A DNA stretch of 64,000 nucleotides from Chryseobacterium sp. GVT01B. Lineage in GTDB: Bacteria; Bacteroidota; Bacteroidia; Flavobacteriales; Weeksellaceae. The notes under the pieces are model-generated. The model did no database searches and was not told the origin of the DNA. It was given only the letters and a program-made list of their open reading frames with translations. The DNA lies in NCBI RefSeq assembly GCF_019970045.1, contig NZ_JAHXYI010000004.1, positions 372,001 through 436,000 on the forward strand, in the 5' to 3' direction. This document shows positions 8,428 to 17,280 of the stretch, in pieces. The stretch's first letter is position 1. The number at the start of each line of letters is the position of its first letter. The translations under genes and the position numbers were made by a program.

Positions 8428-9762
8428 ATGAAGGTTACCGCACAAAACCATGATGACGTAAGTGCATTGCTTACAGTAACATTGGAAAAATCTGACTACA
8501 AAGAAAAAGTAGAGAAGCAGTTGATTAATTATGCTAAAAATGCGCAAGTTCCTGGATTCAGAAAAGGGAAAGTGCCTTTGAGTATGGTTAAAAAACAATA
8601 TGAAGCAGGTATTGCATTTGAAGAAATCAACAGACAGGTTTCTGATGCTTTAAACAACTATGTTAATGAAAACAAATTAAGATTAGTTGGTCAGCCTGTT
8701 CCTCAGCCAGTAAACGAATTAGATTACAATGCTGATCAATTAGAAGTTGCTTTCGAAGTAGGATATGAGCCTGAATTCACTATAGATTTAGCTAAATATG
8801 AAGCACCTCACTACAAAGTAGAAGCTTCTGACAAAGAAATCAGCAAGAGTATTGAAAACATGCAGAAGCGTTTCGCTGAGCAGGTTCCTCAAGATAAAAT
8901 CACTAAAGATTCTTACATTGCTTTAGAAGTTTCTCAGGTTGTGGAAGAAGATGCTGAAGGAGAGCACCACCACCACCCAAAAAACCTTACCGTAACAGCT
9001 GAAAATAAAGAAGCTTTCAAATTGGTAAAAGGTTTGAAAATGGAAGGTTCTGTAAAAGTAACGAAAGAAACTCTTGCAGGTGACGAAGAATTAGCTAAAG
9101 AATTAGGATTCAGCAAAGAAGAAGTAGAGCACCTACACCACAATGAAGTAGAAGTAAAAGTAAAAGACTTCTATACATTAAACTTAGCTGAACTTAACCA
9201 GGACTTATTCGATAAAGTATACGGAGAAGGAAATATCAAGACTGAAGAAGAACTTAAAGATAAAGTGAAAACTGAATTGGACGAGTACTTCCAGCAAAAT
9301 GCTGATGTTCACTTTGTGAATAAAGTATTAGAGCAGGTAACTGATAAAGAAGAAGTAAAACTTCCTGAATCATTCCTTGTGAAGTGGTTATTATTCTCTA
9401 ACCAGAACATCCAGTCTGAAGATCAGGCTAAAGAAATTCTTGAAGCTGAGAAAAACCAATTGAGATATCAGATCATCGAAGGTAAATTGATGACTGAAAA
9501 CGAAATCAACCTTGACTATGCTGATGTATTAGCTCAGGCTGAACAGTTAGTTAAAAATCAATTGGCAATCTACGGAATCCACCACTTAGGTGATGAAGAA
9601 ATCCAGAAATATGCTGTTGAAATGTTGAAAGACCAGGAGCAGGTAAGACAAATTTCTTCTGAAGTAGCTATGGCTAAATTGAAAGATGTAATTCTTGAAA
9701 AAGCCAGCAAAAAAGAAACTAAAATTTCTCACGACGAATTTTTAGAAGAACTTAAGAAATAA
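8428..9762 (+). CDS. tig: Trigger factor (ribosome-associated chaperone)
   Basis: Trigger factor binds at the ribosomal exit tunnel and shields nascent chains. The ribosome-binding signature GFRKGKVP is at residues 43-50, the same place as in E. coli. The total of 444 residues fits the three-domain form: tail domain, PPIase-like insert and helical arms. The central domain contains a His-rich stretch, EHHHHPK (179-185), and a second one, EHLHHNE, about 50 residues on. These are unusual and could bind metal. It is monocistronic, with its own promoter and terminator. Confidence 0.95.
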   Translation: MKVTAQNHDDVSALLTVTLEKSDYKEKVEKQLINYAKNAQVPGFRKGKVPLSMVKKQYEAGIAFEEINRQVSDALNNYVNENKLRLVGQPVPQPVNELDYNADQLEVAFEVGYEPEFTIDLAKYEAPHYKVEASDKEISKSIENMQKRFAEQVPQDKITKDSYIALEVSQVVEEDAEGEHHHHPKNLTVTAENKEAFKLVKGLKMEGSVKVTKETLAGDEELAKELGFSKEEVEHLHHNEVEVKVKDFYTLNLAELNQDLFDKVYGEGNIKTEEELKDKVKTELDEYFQQNADVHFVNKVLEQVTDKEEVKLPESFLVKWLLFSNQNIQSEDQAKEILEAEKNQLRYQIIEGKLMTENEINLDYADVLAQAEQLVKNQLAIYGIHHLGDEEIQKYAVEMLKDQEQVRQISSEVAMAKLKDVILEKASKKETKISHDEFLEELKK

Positions 9763-9786
9763 TTATAGTCCGATATAAATATTTGA

Positions 9787-9813
9787 AAACCGTCAATTCT
9801 TTGGCGGTTTTTT
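9787..9813 (+). terminator. Rho-independent terminator after tig
   Basis: Ten-bp stem AAACCGTCAA/TTGGCGGTTT (one G-U pair) with loop TTCT and a T tract. Confidence 0.85.
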
Positions 9814-9837
9814 GTATTATATATTCATCCTAAAGGT

Positions 9838-9910
9838 TAATCAGCTATTACTCATCATCAATCATTCATCAATTATCATTCATTACTAATTGCTCATTAC
9901 TCATTACTTA
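9838..9910 (+). repeat. Low-complexity CATTACTCATTA-type spacer
   Basis: Short words such as CATCAATCATTCATCAATTATC and CTCATTACTCATTACT recur here. Similar words occur before the ABC-F gene (about 2572-2600) and after rimM (about 61062-61095). No gene or structure was seen in it. Confidence 0.4.
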
Positions 9911-9962
9911 TCCGTATGTCCGCCAATATTCCTATATTTACCCTTTAAACTTTATTATAAAT

Positions 9963-10649
9963 ATGAAAAAGATCATCATTCCGTTTTTCTGTGCTGTACT
10001 TTTTTCAGTACCGGCAGCCGCTCAGAAGAAAGGAGCTGCATCTGCTAAAACAGAAGCTGTAAAATCCAAACTTACCTCTAAAGAAGTTATTGATAATTAT
10101 TTCAAGGCATTAGGAGGAAAAGATAAACTGGAAGCTGTAAAATCTACCATTACTGACAACACAGTAGCTGTACAGGGAATGGAAATCCAAATGACAACTA
10201 AGAAATTAGGAAATAAATTCAAATCCGTACAAGCTTTTATGGGGAAGGAAATGATTCAGTTGTTTGACGGTGAGAAAGGATACTTTGATCAGATGGGAAC
10301 TAAAACAGATATTCCTGCTGATAAGATCGCTGACCTGAAAAAAGGAAAACCCATTGATGCTCTGGCCTTTGATGCTTCAAACTTCCAGACTGTATCTACA
10401 GAGAAATTAGACGGAAAAGACTATAATGTATTGTCTTCGGATAAAGGAAAGTTTTATTTCGATGCAGGAACTGGACTTTTATATAAGACGGATGCAGGAG
10501 AAGGAAATGCAACCATTAAAAGTTATATGACTGTAGATGGAATACAGTTCCCTGCTGAACTGGATGCTGAAGGTGGAGGTCAGAAAATGACAATTAAAAC
10601 GAACAAAGTTGTAATCAACTCCGGAGTTACGGATGCTGATTTTAAATAG
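9963..10649 (+). CDS. Secreted LolA/LppX-fold-like protein
   Basis: A Sec signal peptide (MKKIIIPFFCAVLFSVPAAAQ, cleavage near residue 21) precedes a Lys/Ala-rich linker. The mature part begins with EVIDNYFKALGGKDKLEAVKS, a hallmark of a secreted Bacteroidota domain related to outer-membrane lipoprotein-sorting proteins, which is sometimes fused to the end of M16 peptidases. The remainder is predicted beta sheet with a repeated 'FDGEKGYFDQMG' style. Here the domain is a separate gene 150 bases before an M16 peptidase gene, with a terminator between. A functional link to that peptidase is inferred from this gene-fusion pattern as I recall it. Confidence 0.7.
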   Translation: MKKIIIPFFCAVLFSVPAAAQKKGAASAKTEAVKSKLTSKEVIDNYFKALGGKDKLEAVKSTITDNTVAVQGMEIQMTTKKLGNKFKSVQAFMGKEMIQLFDGEKGYFDQMGTKTDIPADKIADLKKGKPIDALAFDASNFQTVSTEKLDGKDYNVLSSDKGKFYFDAGTGLLYKTDAGEGNATIKSYMTVDGIQFPAELDAEGGGQKMTIKTNKVVINSGVTDADFK

Positions 10650-10670
10650 AAAATCGCTTTTAAAGATATT

Positions 10671-10695
10671 AAACCGGGTATTTCCCGGTTTTTTT
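10671..10695 (+). terminator. Rho-independent terminator
   Basis: Eight-bp stem AAACCGGG/CCCGGTTT with a five-base loop and T tract. Confidence 0.85.
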
Positions 10696-10800
10696 GGTAT
10701 ATGGAGAAGTTTAACTCAAATTTAACTATAAAATGAATTCTGTAATTTCTTCACATTGTGGATAATTGTTAGTTTTAAGCCGTAAATAAAATCAAATACC

Positions 10801-13665
10801 ATGAAAAAAGTCTTATCTTCATTTGCGGTCATCTTTTTGATGTCAGCAAACGCCTTTGGACAGAATATTCCAGTGGATCCTTCTGTACGAATTGGTACCC
10901 TTTCCAACGGAATGAAGTACTATATCAAAAAAAATACTTTACCGGAGAAAAAAGTAGATTTCCGTCTGGCCATCAATGCCGGATCAATTCTTGAAGATGA
11001 AAATCAAAGAGGATTGGCTCACTTTATGGAGCATATGAACTTCAATGGAACCAAAAACTTTCCAGATAATAAATTAGTAGACTTTTTACAGTCTATCGGA
11101 GTGAAATTCGGACAGCACCTTAACGCTTATACCAGCTTTGACGAGACGGTTTATATGCTTCCCGTTCCATTGGATAAACCAGGAAACCTGGATGCCGGAT
11201 TGAAAGTAATGGAAGACTGGGCCTTCAATGCAACCCTTTCTGATGAACAGATCAATAAAGAAAGAGGAGTAGTATTGGAAGAGCTAAGATTGGGTCTTGG
11301 AGCTGATAAGAGAATGATGGATAAATATCTTCCGAAGTTTTTATATAAATCTCAATATGCAGACCGACTTCCGATTGGCAAAAAAGAAGTGTTGGAAAAC
11401 TTCAAACCTGATGTGATCAGAAAATTTCACCAAGATTGGTACAGACCGGATCTGATGGCCATCATTGTTGTAGGAGATATCAACGTGGATGAAATTGAAA
11501 AAAAGATAAAAGATAACTTCAGCAAATATAAAAACCCTTCAAAACCCAGAGAAAGAAAATCTTTCGATCTTCCGAACCACAAAGAAACTCTGGTAGCTAT
11601 TGAAACAGATCCTGATGCTACCAATTCTATGGTACAGTTTATCATGAAAGATACTGATGCCTATAAACCGGATGTAACGGTAGAGCAGTACAATCAGAGT
11701 CTTGTTGAAAATCTTTCAACAACGATGCTTAACAATAGATTGAGAGAACTGATCAATTCTACAAACCCGCCTTTTACTTTCGGATCAGTATATCACGGAG
11801 GAACTTATGCAAGAAGCAAAGAAGCTTTCCAGGGATTTGCCATGGTGAAAGAAGGAAACCAGCTGAATGCACTGAAAGTTTTACTGGAAGAGGTTGAAAG
11901 AGCAAAAAGATTCGGATTTACCCAATCTGAACTTGACAGAGCGAAATCTCAGGTATTATCCAACCTTGAAAGATCTTATAACAATAAAGATAAGACAGAA
12001 AGCGATATGCTGGTAGGTGAGTATGTAAGAAACTTCCTGGAGCAGGAACCAATACCTGGAATTGCATGGGAATATGAAGATACCAAGTCTTTCTTACCAT
12101 CGGTTACCCTTGCACAGACCAACGAAATCATCAAAAAAATGGTGAAAGATGACAGCAGGGTGATTGTGATTACAGGTCCTAAAAAAGATAATATTACCAT
12201 GCCTACAGAAGCAATGGTTCTGAATACATTCGATGCTGTAAAAATGGCTGATCTGAAACCTTATGAAGAAAAGGCTACCATCAAAAATTTAGTAAAACCT
12301 TTCAAATCTGAAGGAAAAATTGCTAAAACAGAAACGGATACCAAGCTGGGAACAACAACCTGGACATTAAGTAATGGTGCTAAAGTAACTTTCAAGAAAA
12401 CTGATTTTAAAGATGACGAAATTGTATTTACTGCAAGAAGCTTAGGAGGAAGTTCTCTTATTCCGGATGCAGATTACAATAAGACACAATTTGCTTTCTC
12501 TGCATTAACAGAAGCTGGAGTAGGCGGATTCTCAAAAGCGGATCTTACCAACTATCTTGCCGGTAAGCAGGTGAATGTAAATCCTATGGTAACCTCACTT
12601 TTTGAGGGGGTTTCCGGAAGAACAACCCAAAAAGATTTAGGAACAGCCATGGAGCTGATGTATGCTTATTTTACAAACTTAAATTACAACCCGGCTTCAT
12701 TCAATGCATACAAAGAAAAGCAGTCTGCAATGCTGAATAACCTGTTGTCTAACCCTCAGGCTTATTTCTCTAACGAGCATGCTAAATTCATGAATCAAAA
12801 GAACCCTAGATTTATTGGTGTATTCCCAATGGAAAAAGACTGGGCCAATACCGACTATAAAAAAGCATACGATATCTATAAAGATAAATTCGCCAATGCC
12901 GGAAACTTCCAGTTTTATTTCGTAGGAAATATTGACGAAGCGAAGTTTAAAAATGAAGTCCTTCAGTATATTGCAAGCTTACCATCATCAGGGAAAGCTA
13001 CAATGTTCAAAGATACCGGATACAGAACAATGACCGGAGATTATACAAAAGTGTATAAAAAAGGAAAAGATCCTAAGAGTATGGTATCTATCTCGTATAG
13101 TGGAGAAGCTCCGTACAATGAAAAAGAAGCTTTAGCATTATCAGCTCTTGGAGAAGTGGCTACCATAAAAGTTATCGAAAAACTTAGAGAAGACGAAAGC
13201 GGTATCTACGGTGGAGGTGCAAGAGGAGGTATGAACAAAATTCCTTATGGTACTTACAGCTTTGGAATTAACTTCCCTTGTGGTCCGGAAAATGCAGATA
13301 AACTGACAAAGAGTGCTATTACTGAGCTTCAGAAGCTGATTGATAATGGCCCGGAGCAAAAAGATCTGGATAAGTACAAAGAAGGAGAATACAATGACAA
13401 TAAAACAGAATTGAAAGACAATATGTTCTGGATGAATGCTATTGCTAAAAACCAGCTAGACGGAAGTGATAAATATGACATCCTGAATTATCAGGAAAAA
13501 GTAAAAGCGCTTACCGTAAAGGATCTTCAGGATGTCGCTAAAAAATATCTTACAAAAGGTAGAATTGTAGCGACTTTGATGCCGGAAGACGGTTGGGAAA
13601 AAGCTAAAAAAGAGGAAACTAAAAAAGCAGAAGTTACTACTGTAAAAGCAGGAGCTGTTAACTAG
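10801..13665 (+). CDS. M16 family zinc metallopeptidase (pitrilysin/insulinase-like), secreted
   Basis: A signal peptide (about 1-20) is followed by two tandem M16 halves, 954 residues in all. The N-terminal half has the inverted zinc motif H74-F-M-E77-H78 and the distal Glu segment KERGVVLEE (about 154-161), so it should be active. The C-terminal half lacks HxxEH, as is usual, but keeps the second-domain R/Y region (GIYGGGARGG near 800), which helps bind substrate. It probably degrades peptides in the periplasm or outer envelope. A terminator follows. The upstream LolA-like gene may be a partner. Confidence 0.93.
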   Translation: MKKVLSSFAVIFLMSANAFGQNIPVDPSVRIGTLSNGMKYYIKKNTLPEKKVDFRLAINAGSILEDENQRGLAHFMEHMNFNGTKNFPDNKLVDFLQSIGVKFGQHLNAYTSFDETVYMLPVPLDKPGNLDAGLKVMEDWAFNATLSDEQINKERGVVLEELRLGLGADKRMMDKYLPKFLYKSQYADRLPIGKKEVLENFKPDVIRKFHQDWYRPDLMAIIVVGDINVDEIEKKIKDNFSKYKNPSKPRERKSFDLPNHKETLVAIETDPDATNSMVQFIMKDTDAYKPDVTVEQYNQSLVENLSTTMLNNRLRELINSTNPPFTFGSVYHGGTYARSKEAFQGFAMVKEGNQLNALKVLLEEVERAKRFGFTQSELDRAKSQVLSNLERSYNNKDKTESDMLVGEYVRNFLEQEPIPGIAWEYEDTKSFLPSVTLAQTNEIIKKMVKDDSRVIVITGPKKDNITMPTEAMVLNTFDAVKMADLKPYEEKATIKNLVKPFKSEGKIAKTETDTKLGTTTWTLSNGAKVTFKKTDFKDDEIVFTARSLGGSSLIPDADYNKTQFAFSALTEAGVGGFSKADLTNYLAGKQVNVNPMVTSLFEGVSGRTTQKDLGTAMELMYAYFTNLNYNPASFNAYKEKQSAMLNNLLSNPQAYFSNEHAKFMNQKNPRFIGVFPMEKDWANTDYKKAYDIYKDKFANAGNFQFYFVGNIDEAKFKNEVLQYIASLPSSGKATMFKDTGYRTMTGDYTKVYKKGKDPKSMVSISYSGEAPYNEKEALALSALGEVATIKVIEKLREDESGIYGGGARGGMNKIPYGTYSFGINFPCGPENADKLTKSAITELQKLIDNGPEQKDLDKYKEGEYNDNKTELKDNMFWMNAIAKNQLDGSDKYDILNYQEKVKALTVKDLQDVAKKYLTKGRIVATLMPEDGWEKAKKEETKKAEVTTVKAGAVN

Positions 13666-13688
13666 TCATACTTTTTTATTACAATAAG

Positions 13689-13716
13689 AAAACCGCAGAG
13701 AAATCTGCGGTTTTTG
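13689..13716. terminator. Bidirectional terminator between convergent genes
   Basis: An 11-bp stem AAAACCGCAGA/TCTGCGGTTTT with loop GAAA has T tracts usable on both strands. It serves the M16 gene and the leftward DUF3109 gene. Confidence 0.85.
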
Positions 13717-13740
13717 TTATTTAATTCAAATCCTGATCGG

Positions 13741-14325
13741 TTAAGAACCATATTCTTTTTTCCATTCATCAGCAGCCCCGCTCAGAACATTGTAAAATTC
13801 TTCGCCATATTTTCTGATCAATGGAGTCTTTAAAAACTTATAGACAGGAACCTGAAGTTCTTTTCCAAGCGTACACGCATCGCTGCATACATTCCATTCA
13901 TGATAATTCAAAGCAGTGAATGCAGAATATTCTGTAACACGAATAGGATAGAGGTGGCAGGAAATTGGCTTCTGCCAGTCTACAGCCCCATCTTCATAGG
14001 CTTTTTCAATACCACATTTGGTAATCCCTTTTTCGTCGAATGTTACATAAGCACATTCGCGGTTTTCCACCATAGGAGTAACATACATTCCGTCGTGCGG
14101 GTCAGTAGTCCATGTTCCTTGCTCTTCAAGGGCTTTGATGCCTTCCTGAGTAAGGTAAGGTTTTATTTTATCAAAAATACTGTCCAATATTTCAAGCTCG
14201 TTTTTATCCAACGGAGCTCCTACATCTCCTTCCACACAACATGCACCTTTACATTTTGTAAGGTTGCAAACAAATTCTTCGGAAAAAATTTCCTCAGAAA
14301 TCAATTTATCGTCTATCTGAATCAT
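13741..14325 (-). CDS. DUF3109 family Cys-rich protein
   Basis: This 194-aa soluble protein has the DUF3109 signature near the N-terminus, CKGACCVEGDVGAPL (about 25-39). Further cysteines lie in ENRECAYV, TKCGIEKA, ISCHLYPIR and NVCSDACTLG. The CxxxCC cluster is related to the YkgJ type of zinc or iron-sulphur chelating proteins, but the function of the family is not established. The gene ends 25 bases from the shared terminator and its start lies six bases after the DUF6427 stop, so the two are probably one transcript. Confidence 0.9.
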   Translation of the reverse strand: MIQIDDKLISEEIFSEEFVCNLTKCKGACCVEGDVGAPLDKNELEILDSIFDKIKPYLTQEGIKALEEQGTWTTDPHDGMYVTPMVENRECAYVTFDEKGITKCGIEKAYEDGAVDWQKPISCHLYPIRVTEYSAFTALNYHEWNVCSDACTLGKELQVPVYKFLKTPLIRKYGEEFYNVLSGAADEWKKEYGS

Positions 14326-14331
14326 AATTTT

Positions 14332-15237
14332 CTAAAATAAATCAAAAACTGTACCTGCTTTAAAGGTCAGTAAACTAATAATAATAAGCCATACACTGGC
14401 TTCACGCATCCAGTATTTAGGTAAGAATCTCATCATTCTGCTCAGAATAATACTTGAAGGAAATGCCAGAAGCAGCAGATATTCATAGCTCTTATTCATA
14501 TACAGGATGATGGAAACAAGCTGTGCCATCGAAAAGACCAACAGGAAAGTATATTTATACCTGCTTATCGGGCTTTTTTTATTATAATTTTTAAAATGGT
14601 CATATACTGCATAAATAAGCATCAGAACCACAGGGATCAGTGGCAGAAGCTCCGTATAATCCGTTACCGGTTTCATCTTTCCAAACGGAAAATAATCTAT
14701 ATTCCAGAAAGTAAACTGAACAAAATACATCACAGAGAAATAACTGAAGGTAATCAGAACAATTCCCAGCAGGAATCTGAAAAGGTTCAATGTGATTTTA
14801 GCAGAGGTCGCAATCACATGAATGATCACAAAAACAGCCATCGGCCACGTGGTAGGAAGGAAAATAAAGTTTAATGCCACAATAGATCCTACCAATACAT
14901 ACGACTTCTTTCTGATATCTTCATCCGCACTGGTCAGAAGAAGGATAAGAAAGGAGTTTGTAAGCAGCGAAACCGCAATTCCTATATCCAGATTTCCGGG
15001 ATACAGCCCGAAAATGAAAAAAGTATATAAAAATAATGGGAGATGCGTCTGATAATTAAGGGCAATACTGTGAAAACAAAAATATCCCAAAGCAATTCCC
15101 AGAAAAGTTATTCCGGCAACAATGGCTTCATAAGTGTTGAAATTCAGTATGTTAAATATTATGACTACTAAAAGAAGAAAACCAATATAAACAGGAATTG
15201 AAAAAATATTGCTTTCTTTTGAAAGTAATTTAAACAT
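14332..15237 (-). CDS. DUF6427 family multi-pass membrane protein
   Basis: A 301-aa integral membrane protein with about nine hydrophobic segments and very few charged residues outside a Lys-rich loop (DHFKNYNKKSPISRYKY). Its sequence and its position beside a DUF6341 gene fit the flavobacterial DUF6427 family, whose function is unknown. It is transcribed away from DUF6341 from overlapping promoters in a 42-base gap and continues into DUF3109. Confidence 0.8.
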   Translation of the reverse strand: MFKLLSKESNIFSIPVYIGFLLLVVIIFNILNFNTYEAIVAGITFLGIALGYFCFHSIALNYQTHLPLFLYTFFIFGLYPGNLDIGIAVSLLTNSFLILLLTSADEDIRKKSYVLVGSIVALNFIFLPTTWPMAVFVIIHVIATSAKITLNLFRFLLGIVLITFSYFSVMYFVQFTFWNIDYFPFGKMKPVTDYTELLPLIPVVLMLIYAVYDHFKNYNKKSPISRYKYTFLLVFSMAQLVSIILYMNKSYEYLLLLAFPSSIILSRMMRFLPKYWMREASVWLIIISLLTFKAGTVFDLF

Positions 15238-15243
15238 TTTTTA

Positions 15244-15261
15244 TAAATTTGTACAAAGTTA
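15244..15261. promoter_or_regulatory. Face-to-face overlapping promoters for DUF6341 and DUF6427
   Basis: On the + strand TAAATTTG (15244-15251) points to the DUF6341 start at 15280. On the - strand TAACTTTG (15261-15254) points to the DUF6427 start at 15237. The two -7 boxes are two bases apart and point toward each other, around the palindrome TTTGTACAAA, so each start site falls inside the other promoter. Confidence 0.55.
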
Positions 15262-15279
15262 ATTTAAAAAAGGAAAATA

Positions 15280-15513
15280 ATGACGTCTTTCTTTCTATTC
15301 TTAAGTAAAGTTTTCAAATGGACTTTCGGTTTCTTTGATACTTTCGGTAATGTTTTAAACTGGATCTTATTTGCAGTTTGCTGTGTATTATTTACTTATT
15401 GGTGCTATGTACTTGTAGTAACATTAGGTGGAGACAAAGACAAAGACTATTATTCTCCAACGGAAGGTAAGCACCCTTACTACGATCCGAATATCTACAA
15501 AAAAGAAGGTTAA
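15280..15513 (+). CDS. DUF6341 family small membrane protein
   Basis: A 77-aa protein with one or two hydrophobic stretches (about 2-12 and 24-47, NVLNWILFAVCCVLFTYWCYVLVVTLG). The soluble tail (KDKDYYSPTEGKHPYYDPNIYKKEG) matches the flavobacterial DUF6341 family. Its role is unknown. The conserved divergent neighbour DUF6427 suggests a shared envelope function. A strong terminator follows. Confidence 0.85.
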   Translation: MTSFFLFLSKVFKWTFGFFDTFGNVLNWILFAVCCVLFTYWCYVLVVTLGGDKDKDYYSPTEGKHPYYDPNIYKKEG

Positions 15514-15530
15514 TTAATTGGTTATATAGT

Positions 15531-15568
15531 AAAAAACCGATCAGACAATATGCTCTGATCGGTTTTTT
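15531..15568. terminator. Bidirectional terminator
   Basis: A 15-bp perfect stem (AAAAAACCGATCAGA and complement) with an eight-base loop ends DUF6341 and the convergent UspA gene. Confidence 0.9.
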
Positions 15569-15596
15569 TATTACTAACGATTAAAATTTCTTTTTC

Positions 15597-16034
15597 TTAG
15601 TCGTGAATTGGAAGTACCAAAACAGGAATACTTGAACTTTTAGTAATTCCTTTGGTTAAGCTTCCCACGAATACATCATAAATTCCGCTTCTGCCATGCG
15701 ATCCCATCACAATATAATCTGCATTTTTTGCCTTTGCATGTTCCAGAATGATGTCTTTGGCAAGCCCTTGTTTTAAAAGGTGTTCGCAATCAATATCATG
15801 AGCAATGATTCTCTGCTCAATTTTATTAAGCTGTACCAGCTCTTCTCTGATTTCATTGGCTTCTACTTCAGGAAAATATTGAAATCCCATATCGCCAATG
15901 GCAAAGCCGATATCTGATGGCGCTACATGAATCAGGTAAATTCTGCCGTTAAGCTGTTTTGCAAATTTTATGGCACCGTCTACCAATTGGTCTGTCTTGT
16001 CCCCAAAATCTACGGGTACTACAATATTTATCAT
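15597..16034 (-). CDS. Universal stress protein (UspA family)
   Basis: A single-domain 145-aa UspA protein. It starts with the IVVPVDFG nucleotide-binding strand and ends with the ATP-binding motif G-x2-G-x9-G-S seen as GSHGRSGIYDVFVGS (about 112-126). Such ATP-binding forms are cytoplasmic and bind nucleotide during stress or growth arrest. It is preceded on the same strand by the FAH-family gene 60 bases upstream, and a weak -7-like TATCTTTA lies in that gap. Confidence 0.92.
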   Translation of the reverse strand: MINIVVPVDFGDKTDQLVDGAIKFAKQLNGRIYLIHVAPSDIGFAIGDMGFQYFPEVEANEIREELVQLNKIEQRIIAHDIDCEHLLKQGLAKDIILEHAKAKNADYIVMGSHGRSGIYDVFVGSLTKGITKSSSIPVLVLPIHD

Positions 16035-16093
16035 AACCTCTAATTTTGTTACCTAAAGATAGGGAAAATTTGTCAGACTCTGATGTTAAATAC

Positions 16094-16699
16094 TTATAAT
16101 ATTCGGATATCAAGGATTTTTTCTTCTTCAAGATAAGCCTCCAGAATATCATTTTCATCTACTTTTCCAACTCCTTTTGGAGTTCCTGTGAAGATAAGGT
16201 CACCAACTCTTAACGTAAAATACTGAGAAGCGAAGGCAATGATTTCATCAAAATTGAACATCATATCCTTTGTATTACCATCCTGTACTTTCTCTTTGTT
16301 CTTTAACAATGAAAACTGAAGGGTCTCAAGGCTGAAGTTATCTTTTTTAAAGAAACTGCTTACTACTGCAGAACCGTCAAAACCTTTAGCAAGCTCCCAT
16401 GGAAGCCCTTTTGATTTTAGTTCACTCTGGAGATCTCTCGCTGTGAAATCTATTCCCAGAGCTATTTCTTCATAATGCTTATTAGCTGTTTCTTTTTGAA
16501 CATATTTCCCCCCTTTGGAAATTTTTAATACCACTTCAAGTTCGTAGTGAATGTCATTTGAAAATTCAGGGATGTAAAAATCATTTCCTTTCAGAACCGC
16601 TGTATCCGGTTTCATAAAAATAACGGGATTTTCAGGAATTTCATTTCCTAATTCTTTCGCGTGTTCACTGTAGTTTCTTCCTATGCAGATTATTTTCAT
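16094..16699 (-). CDS. Fumarylacetoacetate hydrolase family protein
   Basis: A 201-aa single FAH domain. The metal-binding acid motif is HYELEVVLKI (about 51-60), followed by the GIDFTARDLQ segment (about 83-92) and GTPKGVG near 174. The KPDTA lysine near residue 30 is also present. Family members hydrolyse or decarboxylate acylpyruvates and oxaloacetate, so the substrate here cannot be named. The next upstream gene starts the same unit 12 bases away. Confidence 0.9.
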   Translation of the reverse strand: MKIICIGRNYSEHAKELGNEIPENPVIFMKPDTAVLKGNDFYIPEFSNDIHYELEVVLKISKGGKYVQKETANKHYEEIALGIDFTARDLQSELKSKGLPWELAKGFDGSAVVSSFFKKDNFSLETLQFSLLKNKEKVQDGNTKDMMFNFDEIIAFASQYFTLRVGDLIFTGTPKGVGKVDENDILEAYLEEEKILDIRIL

Positions 16700-16711
16700 A
16701 ACTTAATTAAT

Positions 16712-17272
16712 TTACTTTACCTTACCTTTAAAATATCCTTTACCTTCTTCTATATATTTTTCAGGACCATATCTTCTTTGAACTTTGAGTTCAGTGTATC
16801 CGAAGATGCTATCTCCTTTTTGATAAGATTCTTTATCCAGAATAAGTTTACTGTCCAAAACTTTATAATATTCTCCCGTGTCCAAAAAATCAAAAAGTTT
16901 TATATCGTCAGTATAAGAATAGGGAGAGATTTTATATCTGTTTTGAAAAATATCTATCTGAAAACCACCACCGCTGAAACCATCTCCAACAGAAAATGTA
17001 ACGTTTAGCATTGGATTTTCATTAATAGAGCACATATAATATGCTGGACTTATACTGTCTGATTTTGTTTTAAAATCATTGGTTTTAATATCTTCACTTT
17101 CTGAACCCCAGATATTTGTTTGTTTTTGCTGATCAAAAGATTTAAAAAGAGGTTTCTGGCTTAAACTACGATCAACTTCTACACTGTTCCATACCAATAA
17201 GAATTTTCCTATTATGAAAACAAGAAAGCCAAGAATAACAATGAGAAAAATCTTTCCAATTTTTTTGACCAT
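16712..17272 (-). CDS. Hypothetical membrane-anchored protein, 186 aa
   Basis: One N-terminal transmembrane helix (residues about 8-28, FLIVILGFLVFIIGKFLLV) anchors a soluble domain of about 155 residues with many beta-like stretches and aromatic residues. No family was recognised. It lies between the DUF2007 gene (8 bases upstream) and the FAH gene (12 bases downstream), so it appears to be part of one leftward operon from the exonuclease down to the FAH gene. Confidence 0.7.
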   Translation of the reverse strand: MVKKIGKIFLIVILGFLVFIIGKFLLVWNSVEVDRSLSQKPLFKSFDQQKQTNIWGSESEDIKTNDFKTKSDSISPAYYMCSINENPMLNVTFSVGDGFSGGGFQIDIFQNRYKISPYSYTDDIKLFDFLDTGEYYKVLDSKLILDKESYQKGDSIFGYTELKVQRRYGPEKYIEEGKGYFKGKVK

Positions 17273-17280
17273 ATTAAACC

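Noticed and set aside
13900..14340. Plus-strand frame of 146 codons opposite DUF3109
   Set aside because: DUF3109 has a clear cysteine signature on the other strand. The plus frame is a shadow.
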